DNA of 37,500 nucleotides from Symbiodinium natans (GCA_905221605.1 CAJNDS010001668.1:552276-589775), one strand, 5' to 3'; counted from the stretch's first letter, positions 1 to 7,960 are shown. The notes: generated by a model from the letters alone, not told the origin. Numbers and translations: made by a program.

Positions 1-556
1 GGTTGTTTAGGGTAGGGGGTAGGGTATAGGGTTTAGGGTTTAGGGTTTTGGGCCCTTTAACCCCCCTTATACCCCCTTCTACCCAGGGCATCAAGGGTTT
101 TAGGGTTCAGGGTGGGATTAGGTCCCAGGCGAAAGGTTTCATCGAACCCTAAACCCTAATCCCTAAACCCTAAACGAGATGGCTTAGGGGGTTTTAGGAT
201 TTGGGCTCTCTTGTGAGTGAGAGGCCCGGCCATTTCATGCAAAAGCAACTGGAATGCCAAGCCGCTGCCACGAAAACAACGCAAAACATTGACACATCAT
301 GAATTAAACTGGGCTATAAAGATTTTTATGGCTTTATAAGGACTTTTTTTTGGGGATCAAGCGTAACGAAAAATAAACATTATGTTCAAAACTACCCCTG
401 TGAAGCCCTCCTCAAAAGTCACTACACAATGGGAAGTAGACAGAGACTCTAAACCCTACAAACCCTACAAACCCCGCAAACCCTACAAACCCTAAACCCT
501 AAACCCTGAACCCTGAACCCTGAAACCGAAACTCCGGCATGCTGCCTCCGCTTCAG
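1..556. other. Telomeric-repeat-rich stretch, no secure gene
   Basis: The left edge carries degenerate TTTAGGG/CCCTAAA blocks (about 1-60, 143-175, 449-530) separated by unique AT-richer DNA. A possible exon lies near 225-300: one plus-strand frame is open and reads HFMQKQLECQ. It sits where the end of a kinase domain would be if the CDPK-like gene begins left of the window, but no kinase motif is visible, so I do not call it. Confidence 0.4.
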
Positions 557-610
557 GCCTCCAGCAAGCTCAAGCGCGCTGTTTTGAAGCTTCTTGCCAA
601 AGAGGCAAGT
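557..610 (+). CDS. CDPK-like protein, exon for the junction helix before EF1
   Basis: An island between telomeric blocks reads ASSKLKRAVLKLLAKEAS. This matches the basic, amphipathic junction helix that links the kinase domain to the first EF-hand in calcium-dependent protein kinases (family pattern: ..LKKAAL..IA..L). It is preceded by a pyrimidine-rich AG (CCGCTTCAG|G). A GT donor at 611 lets it join in phase 0 to the EF1 exon at 1435. The intron start (GTCGAAG) and the next exon start (GTGAAG) resemble each other, a direct repeat as seen at other introns here. In CDPKs this helix binds the calmodulin-like domain and transmits calcium activation. The kinase domain itself is not in the window. 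Confidence 0.6.
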
Positions 611-712
611 GTCGAAGGTTTGGGGTTTGGGGCTTAGCTTTGTGCAAAACAAAAAACCCTCCGCCAGGCTGAAAGATGTGGGACCTCAAAATTTCGGGGG
701 TCTGTGTTTCAG

Positions 713-822
713 AGACTAGGACCGGGAGTAGGCCCCTTTTTTTTCTTTTAGGGTTCGGGTTCCCTTATAATCCCCCTTAGAACCAAAAAGGGCACCCTTT
801 TTCTTCCTAGGTTACTCCCGTT
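713..822. mobile_element. Family A introner-like hairpin element, copy 1
   Basis: The element begins GACTAGGACCGGGAGTAGGC and ends GGTTACTCCCGTTTAG, with an inverted CGGGAGTA core at the ends. Its interior has the family A signature: a T/G-rich run, GGTTCCCTTATAA, then a purine run and AGGGCACCC. It matches copies at 2154, 3127 and 20917. It lies in the candidate intron between the CDPK-like exons. Confidence 0.6.
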
Positions 823-872
823 TAGGGCTTCAGGGTTTAGGGTTTAGGGTTTGGGGTTTGGGGTTTAGGGTC

Positions 873-957
873 GACCTTGAAACCCAAACCTACATTATTG
901 TAGGCGATTGCTTCTTATGTCACCCACAAAAAACAGGTTTTGGGTTCTTCAGGTAGG
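873..957. repeat. Family B repeat, copy 1
   Basis: This unit contains CGACCTTGAAACCCAAACC, the small palindrome CTACATTATTGTAGG, and ends with TTTTGGGTTCTTCAGGTAG. A related unit is at 22314-22417. The ends (GAAACCCAAA / TTTGGGTTCTT) are roughly inverted, so it may be another TIR element. Confidence 0.5.
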
Positions 958-1033
958 GTTTAGGGTTTAGGGTTTAGGGTTTAGGGTGTAGTGTTTAGGG
1001 ATTTGGGGTTTAGGGTTTAGGGTTAGGGCACCA

Positions 1034-1116
1034 AGCCCCAACTCCCGATCTCCGCGCAAGCCTGACATCATACCTCTCAAGGCTGACGAAGAGCGTGCTG
1101 CAGCCCCAGTGTGTTT
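1034..1116 (+). CDS. Possible exon, unrecognised
   Basis: The island reads RSPRKPDIIPLKADEERA in one open plus frame and ends at CCCCA|GTGTGT, a plausible donor. It lies inside the interval I treat as an intron between the junction-helix exon (ends 610) and the EF1 exon (starts 1435). It may be an alternative exon or chance coding potential. No family is recognised. Confidence 0.3.
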
Positions 1117-1434
1117 GTGAGATTGTTTGGGGTTTGGGGTTTAGGGTTTGGGATTTAGGGTTGAGGGTTCAGGGTTTAGGGTTTTAGGGTTTAAGTATAC
1201 GTGGGCGCATCCAGTCGGGCGCAATCACACCAGCAAGAGCCTGTCCCTAGAACCCTACCCCTTAAGCCCACTGAGGCAGTGCTTTCGGAACCCTACACCC
1301 CAAGCCCTAAAGCCTAAAAAACCCTAAACCCCCAAACCCTCAACCCTAATTAAACCCTGCACCCCGAAACCCCCAAACCCCTGCCCCTAAACCTCTAAAC
1401 CGCTAAACCCCTAAACCTCTAAGCACACACCCAG

Positions 1435-1479
1435 GTGAAGACTCTTCGCGAGCAGTTTCGAACCCTGGACGTGCAGCAG
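1435..1479 (+). CDS. CDPK-like protein, EF1 first half
   Basis: After CACCCAG|G the island reads VKTLREQFRTLDVQQ, the incoming helix and residues 1-4 of an EF-hand calcium loop. The intron starts with GACC, a GA 5' splice site, and ends AAG|G at 2064. Joining to 2065 gives DVQQ|DGFLSREEL, a textbook loop with D1, D5, G6, L8 and E12. No GT site keeps this loop. GA-AG introns are a known dinoflagellate feature. Confidence 0.72.
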
Positions 1480-2064
1480 GACCGTGGGTTGGGGGTGGCT
1501 CTAGGGTTCAGGGTTCTTTCTCACCCACAAATTTCAGGCAGTTCAGAAGACCTCCTCATATCCTAGACCCTAACCCCACACCCTAGACCCTAAACCCTAA
1601 ACCCTAAACCCTAAACCCTAAACCCTAAACCCTAAACCCTAGACCCTAGACCCTAGACCCTAAACCTGGGGACCCACCCGCCGCTTGAGCCCTAGGCTTT
1701 GAAACTCCTTAGCGGCCTTGAAGCCCGCCGCCTTGGAAATTCCGACTACCCAGGATTTAGGGTTTAGGGTTTAGGGTTTAGGGTTTAGTGTTTAGGGTTT
1801 GGGATTCAGGGTTGAGGGTTCAGGCTTTCGGGTGTAGGGTTTTAGACTACCCAGGGTTTTGGGCTTTTAGGTTTTCACGTCGAGGGTCTTCTTTTCTTTT
1901 CTGAGCGGGAGCATCAACAAAGTAGAGCCCTTAAATCGTAGACTGTTCTATTATTTGGTGGTCATTTTCAAGCGATTCAAACCCTAAACCCTAGACCCTA
2001 AACCCTAAATCCTAAACCCTAAACCCTAAGCCCTATAAACTCCACAAAAGCAGAAGTTGTCAAG

Positions 2065-2115
2065 GATGGCTTCCTTTCCCGGGAGGAGCTGCTGTGCCGT
2101 GCTGAGAATCCCTGA
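2065..2115 (+). CDS. CDPK-like protein, EF1 second half
   Basis: The exon reads DGFLSREELLCRAENP followed by TGA at 2113-2115. The first residues complete the EF1 loop of the exon at 1435-1479. A GC donor candidate lies just before GCTGAG at 2101, so the reading frame could leave the exon there (after LLCR) and continue to EF2, rather than stop. If the TGA is real, the product ends after one EF-hand, which would be abnormal for a CDPK. The next EF-hand on this strand is 9 kb away, beyond the SDR gene. Confidence 0.65.
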   Translation, partial: DGFLSREELLCRAENP

Positions 2116-2153
2116 GAAGCCTTCCGGGGTTTGTTCGGTTTAGGGTTTCTATA

Positions 2154-2270
2154 CTAGGATGCCCAGTAGTACCCTTATTCCCTTTTTTGGGGGGGGGTTT
2201 AGGTTCCCTTACAAACCGCTTTAAGCAAAAAAGGGGACCCTTCTTAAGCCTTGGTTACTGGGCAGCCTAG
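2154..2270. mobile_element. Family A introner-like element, copy 2
   Basis: The left end is CTAGGATGCCCAGTAGTACC and the right end GGTTACTGGGCAGCCTAG. These are imperfect inverted repeats of about 18 bp. The interior carries a T5-6/G9 run, GGTTCCCTTACAAACC and an A6-7 purine run. It is about 90% similar by eye to the copy at 3127-3239, so the family moved or was copied fairly recently. Confidence 0.75.
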
Positions 2271-3126
2271 CTATAGGGTTTATAGGGCTTAGGGTTTAGG
2301 GTCGTTCGGGTTTAGGGTCTTCAGGGTTTAGGGTGTAGGGTTTCGGGTCTTGTGTTGCAGCTGTAAAGTGCAGTATGCGCCTCTTCTGGGTTTGAGAGGG
2401 GCCTGTGGGCTTGTCTTCAGGTGTACGGAGAAGTTTTCGCACAGAGCGGGCATCGTGCCGACATCTACTAAAAACAACGCCCTAGAACCCTAAAGGCCCT
2501 TGATGGCTTAACACTCTGCGCTCAGGGGCTTTTTCATAAGCAGCAACGCTATTTCTCAGAAATTGCGGTTTATGTCCCGATCCCGGTGTGAGTGGGCGGG
2601 GTTTAGGGTTCAGGGAATAAACACACCAAAAACCTGAAGCTTTTGAACCCTCCACCAAAACCCGTTCTCTTTCCAGGGCACCCCAGGCACCAGACCCCAA
2701 ACTCTGCCTTCACACCCGAAACCCTAAACCCGAAACCCTAAACCCCAAACCCTAAACCCGAAACCCTAAACCCTAAACCCGAAACCCTAAACCCTAAACC
2801 CGAAACCCTAAGCGCCCTAAACCCGAAACCCTAAGCCCCCCTAAAGCCAAGGGCTGGCCTGCGCCAGTGCGAGGGGCAGGGCTCCTAGCGAGGCGGTGTA
2901 AGACAAGGCTTTTCACTGGGTTTAGGGCATGGGGTTTAGGGTTTAGGGTTTAGGGTTTAGGGTTTTGGGGTTTAGGGTTTAGGGTTTAGGGTTATTCTTC
3001 ACGGAGTTTAGGGCTTGGAGGCTTTTGGGTTGTTGGGGGATGAACTACCATGATAGGGATACTTTCATTGTGTGCTGCATCATCTTATTCCGGAAACTTA
3101 GTTCGACTTTCTTGTTAGACGTCCAG

Positions 3127-3239
3127 CTAGGATGCCCAGTAGTACCCTTATTCCCTTTTTGGGGGGTTTAGGTTCCCTTATAAACCCCTTTTAGCAAAAA
3201 AGGGCACCCTTTTTAAGCCTAGGTTACTGGGCAGCCTAG
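3127..3239. mobile_element. Family A introner-like element, copy 3
   Basis: The ends are CTAGGATGCCCAGTAGTACC and GGTTACTGGGCAGCCTAG, inverted repeats of each other with few mismatches. The interior matches copy 2, including GGTTCCCTTATAAACCCC. No coding sequence is inside, as expected for a non-autonomous element mobilised in trans. Confidence 0.75.
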
Positions 3240-3368
3240 CCAGTTTGGTACAAGGGGAGGGAGCTGAGAGACTCGGATTCTGCCGCTCGAAAGCTTGTCA
3301 TTGCAGGACTGCGAGGTTCATGGAGTAACAAAGCCCCACACCGTAAACCCTAAACCCTAAACCCTAAA

Positions 3369-3370
3369 CC

Positions 3371-3423
<53 letters not shown>

Positions 3424-3428
3424 ACCCT
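3369..3428. repeat. CCCTCAA variant heptamer array
   Basis: About eight perfect units of CCCTCAA, a one-base variant of the telomeric CCCTAAA, sit between ordinary CCCTAAA units. A second, longer array of the same variant is at 13778-13867. Confidence 0.9.
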
Positions 3429-3754
3429 AAACCTTAAACCTTAAACCCTAAACCCTAAGCCCTAAACCCTACACCTGAAGAAGGAGTGTGATTGCTGTCG
3501 GCCGACCCGAGCCAATGTGTTACCTGAAGGAATGCAGCGCAGGGCTGCAGAGTTGTGCGGGGCTGGGGCTTAGGGTTTAGGACCCCAAACCCTAAGCCTA
3601 AACCCTAAACCTTAAACCCGAAACCCTAAACCGTCAAGGGTTTGGGGTTTAGGGTTGTTAGGAGACCCTAAGACCCTAAGCCCTAAAACCCTCATCAGCT
3701 ATAGACCCCTGTACAGGGCGCCCACACGCCCCTCCCCGGAACCCCGAACCCCAG

Positions 3755-3797
3755 GCAGACACCGTGCTGAGGATGCCATCTCCCCCGGAAGTTCTTG
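3755..3797 (+). CDS. Possible exon flanking element D
   Basis: After CCCCAG|G the island reads ADTVLRMPSPPEVL and ends at CTTG|GTAGGG. Removing the 151-nt element at 3798-3948 joins it in frame to 3949-4001, giving VLEPASLCFKRATSWGRGLK. The product is unrecognised. Support is frame continuity and a GT-AG element exactly between the two islands. Confidence 0.45.
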
Positions 3798-3948
3798 GTA
3801 GGGAATGAGGGACTTAGGGTTTAGGGTTTGGGGTTTAGGGTTCGGGGTTTGGGGTTTAGGGTTAGCCCCCTGCAAAATGAGGGAAGTAGGGTTCTATATA
3901 CCCTTGAAGGGATTATGCAGGGTACTCATTCCCTCATTCCCTACTAAG
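3798..3948 (+). mobile_element. Element D: intron-like insertion with 15-bp TIRs
   Basis: The segment starts GTAGGGAATGAGGGA (3798-3812) and carries its exact reverse complement TCCCTCATTCCCTAC at 3930-3944, followed by TAAG. It therefore begins with GT and ends with AG using its own ends, the organisation expected of an introner. The interior contains a short G-rich telomeric-type array. Confidence 0.75.
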
Positions 3949-4001
3949 AGCCAGCCAGTCTCTGCTTTAAGAGAGCGACATCTTGGGGTCGAGGGTTGAA
4001 G
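3949..4001 (+). CDS. Possible exon after element D
   Basis: Phase-continuous with the island at 3755-3797. Reads PASLCFKRATSWGRGLK and ends AAG|GTATTT, a usable donor. No family recognised. Confidence 0.4.
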
Positions 4002-4055
4002 GTATTTAGGTTTTGCAAGTTGCCTAAGAACCCTAGAAGGGCTCTATAATAAGAA

Positions 4056-4182
4056 CCTACAGGGTGGGCCCCCTATTTATAAGTAGAGTTATAAGGGCCC
4101 TAAATTGGGTTATAAGGACCCTAAGTTAGGTTATAAGTCCCTTAACTACAGTTAGTATAGAAAGGGGGCCCCACCCTGTAGG
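4056..4182 (+). mobile_element. Element C, copy 1 (MITE-like, CCTACAGGGTGGG ends)
   Basis: A 127-bp element begins CCTACAGGGTGGGCCCC and ends GGGGCCCCACCCTGTAGG, near-perfect inverted repeats of about 18 bp. The interior is AT-rich with repeated TTATAAG motifs. It encodes nothing. It pairs with a second copy at 4272-4399 in the opposite internal orientation. Confidence 0.88.
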
Positions 4183-4271
4183 AAGGTAAGTTAGTAGGGT
4201 CTAGGGTACCTAAACCCTCAACCCTGAACCCCTAAACCCGAAACATCCTAGAAGGGCTTTTACCGTTAGAA

Positions 4272-4399
4272 CCTACAGGGTGGGGCCCCCTTACTATACT
4301 AACTGTAGTTAGGGGACTTATAACCTAACTTAGGGTCCTTATAACCCAATTTAGGGCCCTTATAACTCTACTTATAACTAGGGGGCCCCACCCTGTAGA
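4272..4399 (-). mobile_element. Element C, copy 2, inverted relative to copy 1
   Basis: This begins CCTACAGGGTGGGGCCCC, ends GGGGCCCCACCCTGTAG, and its interior is almost exactly the reverse complement of 4056-4182. Upstream of both copies is the same short sequence, CCTAGAAGGGCT (4032-4043 and 4247-4258), in the same orientation. So the flank is duplicated directly while the element is inverted. Confidence 0.88.
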
Positions 4400-5282
4400 G
4401 AGGCATGCCATGGATTCTTAAGTCAGCAGCAGTTGCGTGGTACCCTTAGGGGTTAAGGTTTTGCTGCGTACGCTTAGCGCCTGGGTTTCCTTTACGTAAC
4501 CCTTGACCGCCTAAAACCCCTAAACCCCTCAACCCTAAACCCTAAACCCTAAACCCTAAACCCTAAACCCCAAACCCTAAACCCTAAACCCTAAACCCTA
4601 AACCCCAAACCCCAAACCACATCCCATCGAGGTTCAGGGACATGACGTCGTCGGACTTGTTTCGGATCCTTCCTCCAGACCTCTTCGGTGCCCGGGTACC
4701 CAGAAGTGGAGCGCCTGGGGTGGCCCTACAGTCTCCTTAATTAAACCCCGAAACCCCGAAACCCTAAACCCTAAACCCCAAACCCCAAACCCTAAACCCC
4801 TAAACCCTAGACCCTAAACCCTAAATCCTGAAACCCTAAAGCACCATAAGCCCTAAGTCCTAACACCCTCAGCGCGAAAACCCTCAAACCCTGAACCCTA
4901 AATCCATGTGATGTGGGCATTTCCCGAAATAGGGGTACCGCTTTTATACCCCAAATAGAATGAATCCATTAAAGGGCCACCTCCCAAACGGACCGCCATT
5001 TTCGGAAACCCCCATGTGCCCGCAAACTCTTGAAACCCATGCTCAGCCCGCCTATATACACCCTAAACCCTAAACCCTAAACCCTTTTTTGGGGTTTCGG
5101 GTTTAGGGTTTAGGGTTTCGGTTCGGTTCTGGGCGAGGAAAGGAATTCGATACGACCCCATCATCTACTATAGGGGTCGGAACAATTACCAATAATATTC
5201 CCGTACGGTCCCTTTGTAATTATACTATAATAGCCCTTCAGGCCCCTATACAACACCCCAAACACTGCCCTTTTTCTTCCAG

Positions 5283-5545
5283 CGGCGACAATGTGGTTTC
5301 CATCACCACTCGGTCAGAAGGAGCGTTTTCAAGTTTAGCATTTTCAGGAGTTCCAAGAACAGCTGAGATGAGGCTGAGGGTAACAGGGCCATCGGGGTGG
5401 ATCCGTGGTCCAGACCCGTCCTTAGGGGCGAATGAAACGCTTGCAAGCACAGCTCCCATATGCTGGAGCATGGTGTGGTTATCTGAGGGTAGTTCCACGG
5501 GCCCTGAATATGGTCTCTTGCCTCCTTTAAAGGGTTCTGCAGCAT
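5283..5545 (+). CDS. Possible 5' exon, strand uncertain
   Basis: A strong 3' splice signal (TTTTTCTTCCAG) precedes a 260-nt stretch open in a plus frame (GAFSSLAFSGVPRTAEMRLR...). The opposite strand is also open over most of it and looks equally protein-like (VLASVSFAPKDGSGPRIHPD...). The polypyrimidine tract favours the plus strand. It could be an upstream exon of the SDR gene. It is followed by a short hairpin (ATGGGCC at about 5543 / GGCCCAT at about 5578). Confidence 0.35.
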
Positions 5546-5704
5546 GGGCCCGTTTGTAAGGGGTCCCCTTTTCTACTGGCCCATACTAAGGGACCACGTA
5601 ACGACCCAAAGAGACTCCTTTAGGTCTTAGAGGAATGTTCGTCTGGAGGACAAGGCTCAGCGATCCGCCAGACATCTCCTTGTAGAGCTGGGACGGCCTG
5701 TGCG

Positions 5705-5757
5705 ATGGGTCTGTCCGAGGCGCTGGCCATTGAGTGGAAGGGGCTACAGTACCTTAG
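5705..5757 (+). CDS. SDR gene, likely first coding exon
   Basis: An ATG at 5705 opens MGLSEALAIEWKGLQYL and the exon ends ...CTTAG|GTGCTG. The frame stays open upstream, so the true start may lie further 5'. Removing 5758-5897 gives a phase-perfect join to the next island (GLQYLR|YYKSLFYRL). The residues form an amphipathic N-terminal region upstream of the SDR fold, of a type often seen in eukaryotic SDRs of the retinol-dehydrogenase group. The start codon is the weakest part of the call. Confidence 0.6.
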
Positions 5758-5902
5758 GTGCTGGGTGGGCAACCTTTAACCTTTTTTGGGGTACTATAAA
5801 TCTCTTCAAACCCAAAGGTGAACCTTTTTTTACCCGAGGGAACTGTTTAGGGTTTAGGGTTTAGGGTTTAGGGTTTAGGGTTAACTCAGCACCTAAGGTA
5901 CT
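5748..5902 (+). mobile_element. Introner-like element with perfect 16-bp TIRs spanning an SDR intron
   Basis: AGTACCTTAGGTGCTG at 5748-5763 is mirrored exactly by CAGCACCTAAGGTACT at 5887-5902. The inferred intron 5758-5897 starts at the GT inside the left TIR and ends at the AG inside the right TIR. So the repeat itself supplies both splice sites (CTTAG|GTGCTG ... CTAAG|GTAC). CTAC flanks both sides and may be the target duplication. The interior includes a telomeric G-rich block just before the right TIR. Confidence 0.85.
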
Positions 5903-6028
5903 ACAAGTCCCTGTTCTACCGGCTCATCTTCGATGCCGCGACGCGATCGAAGACCTCCTTTTGGCAGATGTTCCGCGGCATCGTGGTCGGTGCACACTGG
6001 GAGATGCTCACGAACCCAAAGAAGACCA
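5898..6028 (+). CDS. SDR gene, exon 2
   Basis: Reads YYKSLFYRLIFDAATRSKTS then FWQMFRGIVVGAHWEMLTNP and ends KKT near a consensus donor A|GTGAGT at 6029. The next SDR exon starts in phase 0 at 6302 but this donor leaves phase 1, so one junction is mis-assigned or an unseen exon lies between. The segment contains no catalytic motif. It is probably the N-terminal extension that precedes the Rossmann fold. Confidence 0.65.
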
Positions 6029-6301
6029 GTGAGTCCGTAGTTGAGGAGGGGACCCTGCACCCCAAACCCTGAACCCTGAACCCTGAACCCTAAACCCTAA
6101 ACCCTAAACCCTAAACCCTAAACCCTAAACCCTGAACCCTGAACCCTAAACGGGGTTTCCGAAAATTGTGGGGGTACCCTTTTTTGGGGGTTCCCAGAAT
6201 TGGGATTCGAGCACCTGGGGGTACAGTTGGACCCCCCTATTTTGGGCAACCTCTATATACCCTAAACCCGAAACCCTAAACCTTAAACCCTAAACCTTCA
6301 G

Positions 6302-6359
6302 GAGGTCTGTGGCAAGGGCAACTATGAGGCCCTGAAGGGGAAGGTCGTCATTATCACAG
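6302..6359 (+). CDS. SDR gene, exon with beta-1 strand and start of TGxxxGxG
   Basis: Reads EVCGKGNYEALKGKVVIIT and ends ACAG|GTGGGG. KGKVVIITG is the first beta strand and start of the dinucleotide-binding motif of classical short-chain dehydrogenases. The glycine codon is split by a GT-AG intron (6360-6619) holding a T/G-rich region, the near-palindrome CCTTATGATAAGGG and telomeric arrays. Confidence 0.88.
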
Positions 6360-6619
6360 GTGGGGGGCGGTTTTCAGAACTTAAGGGGGGTACCTTTCTT
6401 GGGGTCCTTATGATAAGGGAATCCTATACTCTTTGGGGGGGGGGGGGGTCTTTTTTAGGGGCCCCTTATCATAAGGGAATCCTGCTAGTCTATGTTCGGG
6501 CCCCCCTAAACCCTAAACCCTAAACCCTTAAACCCTTAAACCCTTAAACCCCTAAACCCCTAAACCCTAAACCCTAAACCCTAAACCCTAAACCCTAAAC
6601 CTTTTTCGTAAGCCCCCAG

Positions 6620-6869
6620 GGGCCACCAACGGCCTCGGACTGGAGAACGCGCGGTGCCTTCTGAAGTATGGCTGCCACGTTGTCTTCGCGATTCGGAACA
6701 AGGAGAAGGCGGCCAAGGTACTTGCCGAGATGCAGGCCAAGGAGACACTTACAGGAAAAGCCACCTTCATCAAGATTGAGTTAGACGACCTGGCTACCGT
6801 GAAGCCCTTCGTGCAGGAGTTCCTTGCAATGAATCTTCCGCTGCATTGCCTCATCAACAATGCAGCCAG
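6620..6869 (+). CDS. SDR gene, cofactor-binding exon (TGATNGLG ... NNA)
   Basis: This is the longest SDR exon. It completes TGATNGLG (Rossmann TGxxxGxG), then NARCLLKYGCHVVFAIRNK, an acidic-turn segment (IELDDLATVKPF), and ends with LPLHCLINNAA, the NNAG-type motif that stabilises the central sheet. An arginine after the second beta strand (AIRN) is typical of NADP(H)-preferring members. The 5' boundary is CCCCCAG|G. The 3' boundary is CAG|GTAGG. The following intron consists mostly of a CCCTAAA array (6899-6995). Confidence 0.92.
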
Positions 6870-6898
6870 GTAGGCCCTTGGGATATTTTCGTGCTTTT

Positions 6899-6995
6899 CC
6901 CTAAACCCTAAACCCTAAACCCTAAACCCTAAACCCTAAACCCTAAACCCTAAACCCTAAACCCTAAACCCTAAACCCTAAACCCTAAACCCTAT
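6899..6995. repeat. CCCTAAA array in SDR intron
   Basis: Fourteen tandem perfect CCCTAAA units within the GT-AG intron 6870-7038. It has no GT or AG, so splice sites come from unique flanks. Confidence 0.95.
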
Positions 6996-7038
6996 TTGGG
7001 AATCTTTGTTCCAGGGTTTCAAGGGCCCTCCTAGGCAG

Positions 7039-7110
7039 GCATCATGGCGCCGCCCGTCTACCGCGCATCAAAGCAGGGGATGGAGAGCCAGTTTGCCATC
7101 AACAACATGA
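7039..7110 (+). CDS. SDR gene, exon IMAPPVYRASKQGMESQF
   Basis: Starts after GGCAG|GC and reads SIMAPPVYRASKQGMESQF then AINNM. IMAPP after NNA and the FAINNM helix are characteristic of retinol-dehydrogenase/WWOX-like SDRs. The exon end is best placed before GCCGCTGG (GC donor). Joined to 7441 this gives INNMS-HYLLTHLLLPKL with no insertion relative to the family. A GT-AG reading (7119 / 7415) also keeps frame but inserts about eleven extra residues. With a GT donor at 6870 the upstream junction gives NNAASIM rather than the usual NNAGIM. Confidence 0.88.
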   Translation, partial: ASWRRPSTAHQSRGWRASLPSTT

Positions 7111-7440
7111 GCCGCTGGGTTTTTGGGGCCCTTCTTCCTGTTTTTGTTAGGGTTTAGGGTTTAGGGTTTAGGGTTTCGGGTTTAGGGTTTAGGGTTTAGG
7201 GTTTAGGGTTTAAGGGTTAGGGTTTAGGGCCTAATCCCCTTTGGAAATCAAACCTTTCTTTTTTTTGTTCCTCGGCTACTCCTGGGTCTAGACAACTGGA
7301 GCCGCTGGGTTGACCCTGATTTGGGAGTTTTTTCTAAGAGGACCCTAAACCCTGAACCCTGAACCCTACACCCTGAGCCCTGAACCCTGAACCCTAAACC
7401 CTAAACCGTCTTCAGGATTTTTTCAGATGGCTGCACCAAG

Positions 7441-7542
7441 GCCACTATTTGCTGACGCACCTCTTGCTTCCCAAGCTGAAGGAGACGGCACAGACAGCGG
7501 GGGAAGCCCGCGTCGTGTACTTGGGCTCCCTTGCCGGCGAAT
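7441..7542 (+). CDS. SDR gene, exon HYLLTHLLLPKLKETAQTAG
   Basis: Reads HYLLTHLLLPKLKETAQTAG then EARVVYLGSLAGE, covering helix 4 and the beta-5 strand that carries the catalytic serine region (YLGS). It ends GAAT|GTTGCTGG. The intron begins with GTTGCTGG and the next exon begins with the same eight bases, a duplication that supplies the donor. The overlapping frame that opens with ATG at 7427 is a shadow. Confidence 0.9.
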
Positions 7543-7691
7543 GTTGCTGGCATGCCTGGTGGTGCTCTTGTTACCTTTTTTGTTCGAAGGTCTAGTTCTC
7601 CGAAACCCTGAACCCAAGCCCTAAACCCTAAACCCTCAACCCTAAACCCTAAACCCCAAAGCAGAAACCAAGAAGCCCGCTCTGCTCCTAG

Positions 7692-7812
7692 GTTGCTGGA
7701 ATGTGGATCTGGAGAAGGCCGTACCTAGTGGGCCCGACTTCTACTCGGATATGGGGGACTACACAAGCACAAAGTGCATCGATATGATTCATGCGACTTC
7801 GGTGTGCAGCAG
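7692..7812 (+). CDS. SDR gene, active-site exon (YTSTK)
   Basis: After CTCCTAG|G the exon reads CWNVDLEKAVPSGPDF, then YSDMGDYTSTKCIDMIHATS. YTSTK fits the YxxxK catalytic pair: tyrosine is the general acid/base and lysine orients the nicotinamide ribose and lowers the tyrosine pKa. The exon ends AGCAG|GTAAGC, a consensus donor. With the serine region in the previous exon, the catalytic set looks intact, so this is likely a functional enzyme. The substrate cannot be told. Confidence 0.92.
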
Positions 7813-7905
7813 GTAAGCCTACGCGTTGTGGCTTAGGGCTCAGGGTTTTGGGTGTGGGGCTTAGGATACCCTAAACCCTTTAAGTCCTCTCGAGAACTCA
7901 GCCAG

Positions 7906-7960
7906 TGAGGCGAGGCACATGCACCACAAGTACACGAAAGACAAGATCTTTGTCTGCGCC
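7906..7960 (+). CDS. SDR gene, exon EARHMHHKYTKDKIFVCA
   Basis: Phase-continuous with the previous exon. Reads SEARHMHHKYTKDKIFVCA, the helix after the active site and the strand leading to the HPG motif. A GC donor (GCC|GCGCCT) joins directly to GTGCACCCTGGC at 8543, giving KIFVCA|VHPGIINSGL, the expected family sequence. The open frame continues past the exon as intron read-through. Confidence 0.85.

Larger units (their letters stand above)
2116..3754. other. Repeat-rich intergenic or intronic stretch
   Basis: The stretch holds two family A elements, several telomeric-type arrays (2700-2835, 2936-2992) and a homogeneous CCCTCAA array (3369-3428). Small open islands are present, e.g. after CTTCAG at 2419 (VYGEVFAQSGHRADIY then a stop) and around 3481-3570 (CDCCRPTRANVLPEGMQRR). 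None can be assigned to a family. They could be exons of the CDPK-like gene between EF1 and EF2, or of nothing. Confidence 0.4.
4002..5282. other. Element C pair, telomeric arrays, no secure gene
   Basis: Besides element C, the stretch has C-rich arrays at 4530-4615, 4741-4850 and 5063-5083. One protein-like island near 4640-4735 (RDMTSSDLFRILPPDLFGAR, donor candidate CGG|GTACCC) could be an exon but is unassigned. Around 4915-5035 a hairpin-like pair (GGCATTTCCCGAAA / TTTCGGAAACCCCC) suggests another decayed TIR element. 5155-5260 is AT-rich unique DNA. Confidence 0.4.

Noticed and set aside
3369-3428. CRISPR-like array
   Set aside because: Units are contiguous 7-mers with no spacers.
6588-6860. 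Minus-strand 90-codon frame
   Set aside because: Complete overlap with the SDR cofactor-binding exon on the plus strand.
7427-7624. Plus-strand frame starting ATG at 7427 with a hydrophobic tail (LLACLVVLLLPFLF)
   Set aside because: It is frame-shifted relative to HYLLTHLLLPKL of the SDR exon; the apparent membrane segment is a coincidence of the shadow frame.
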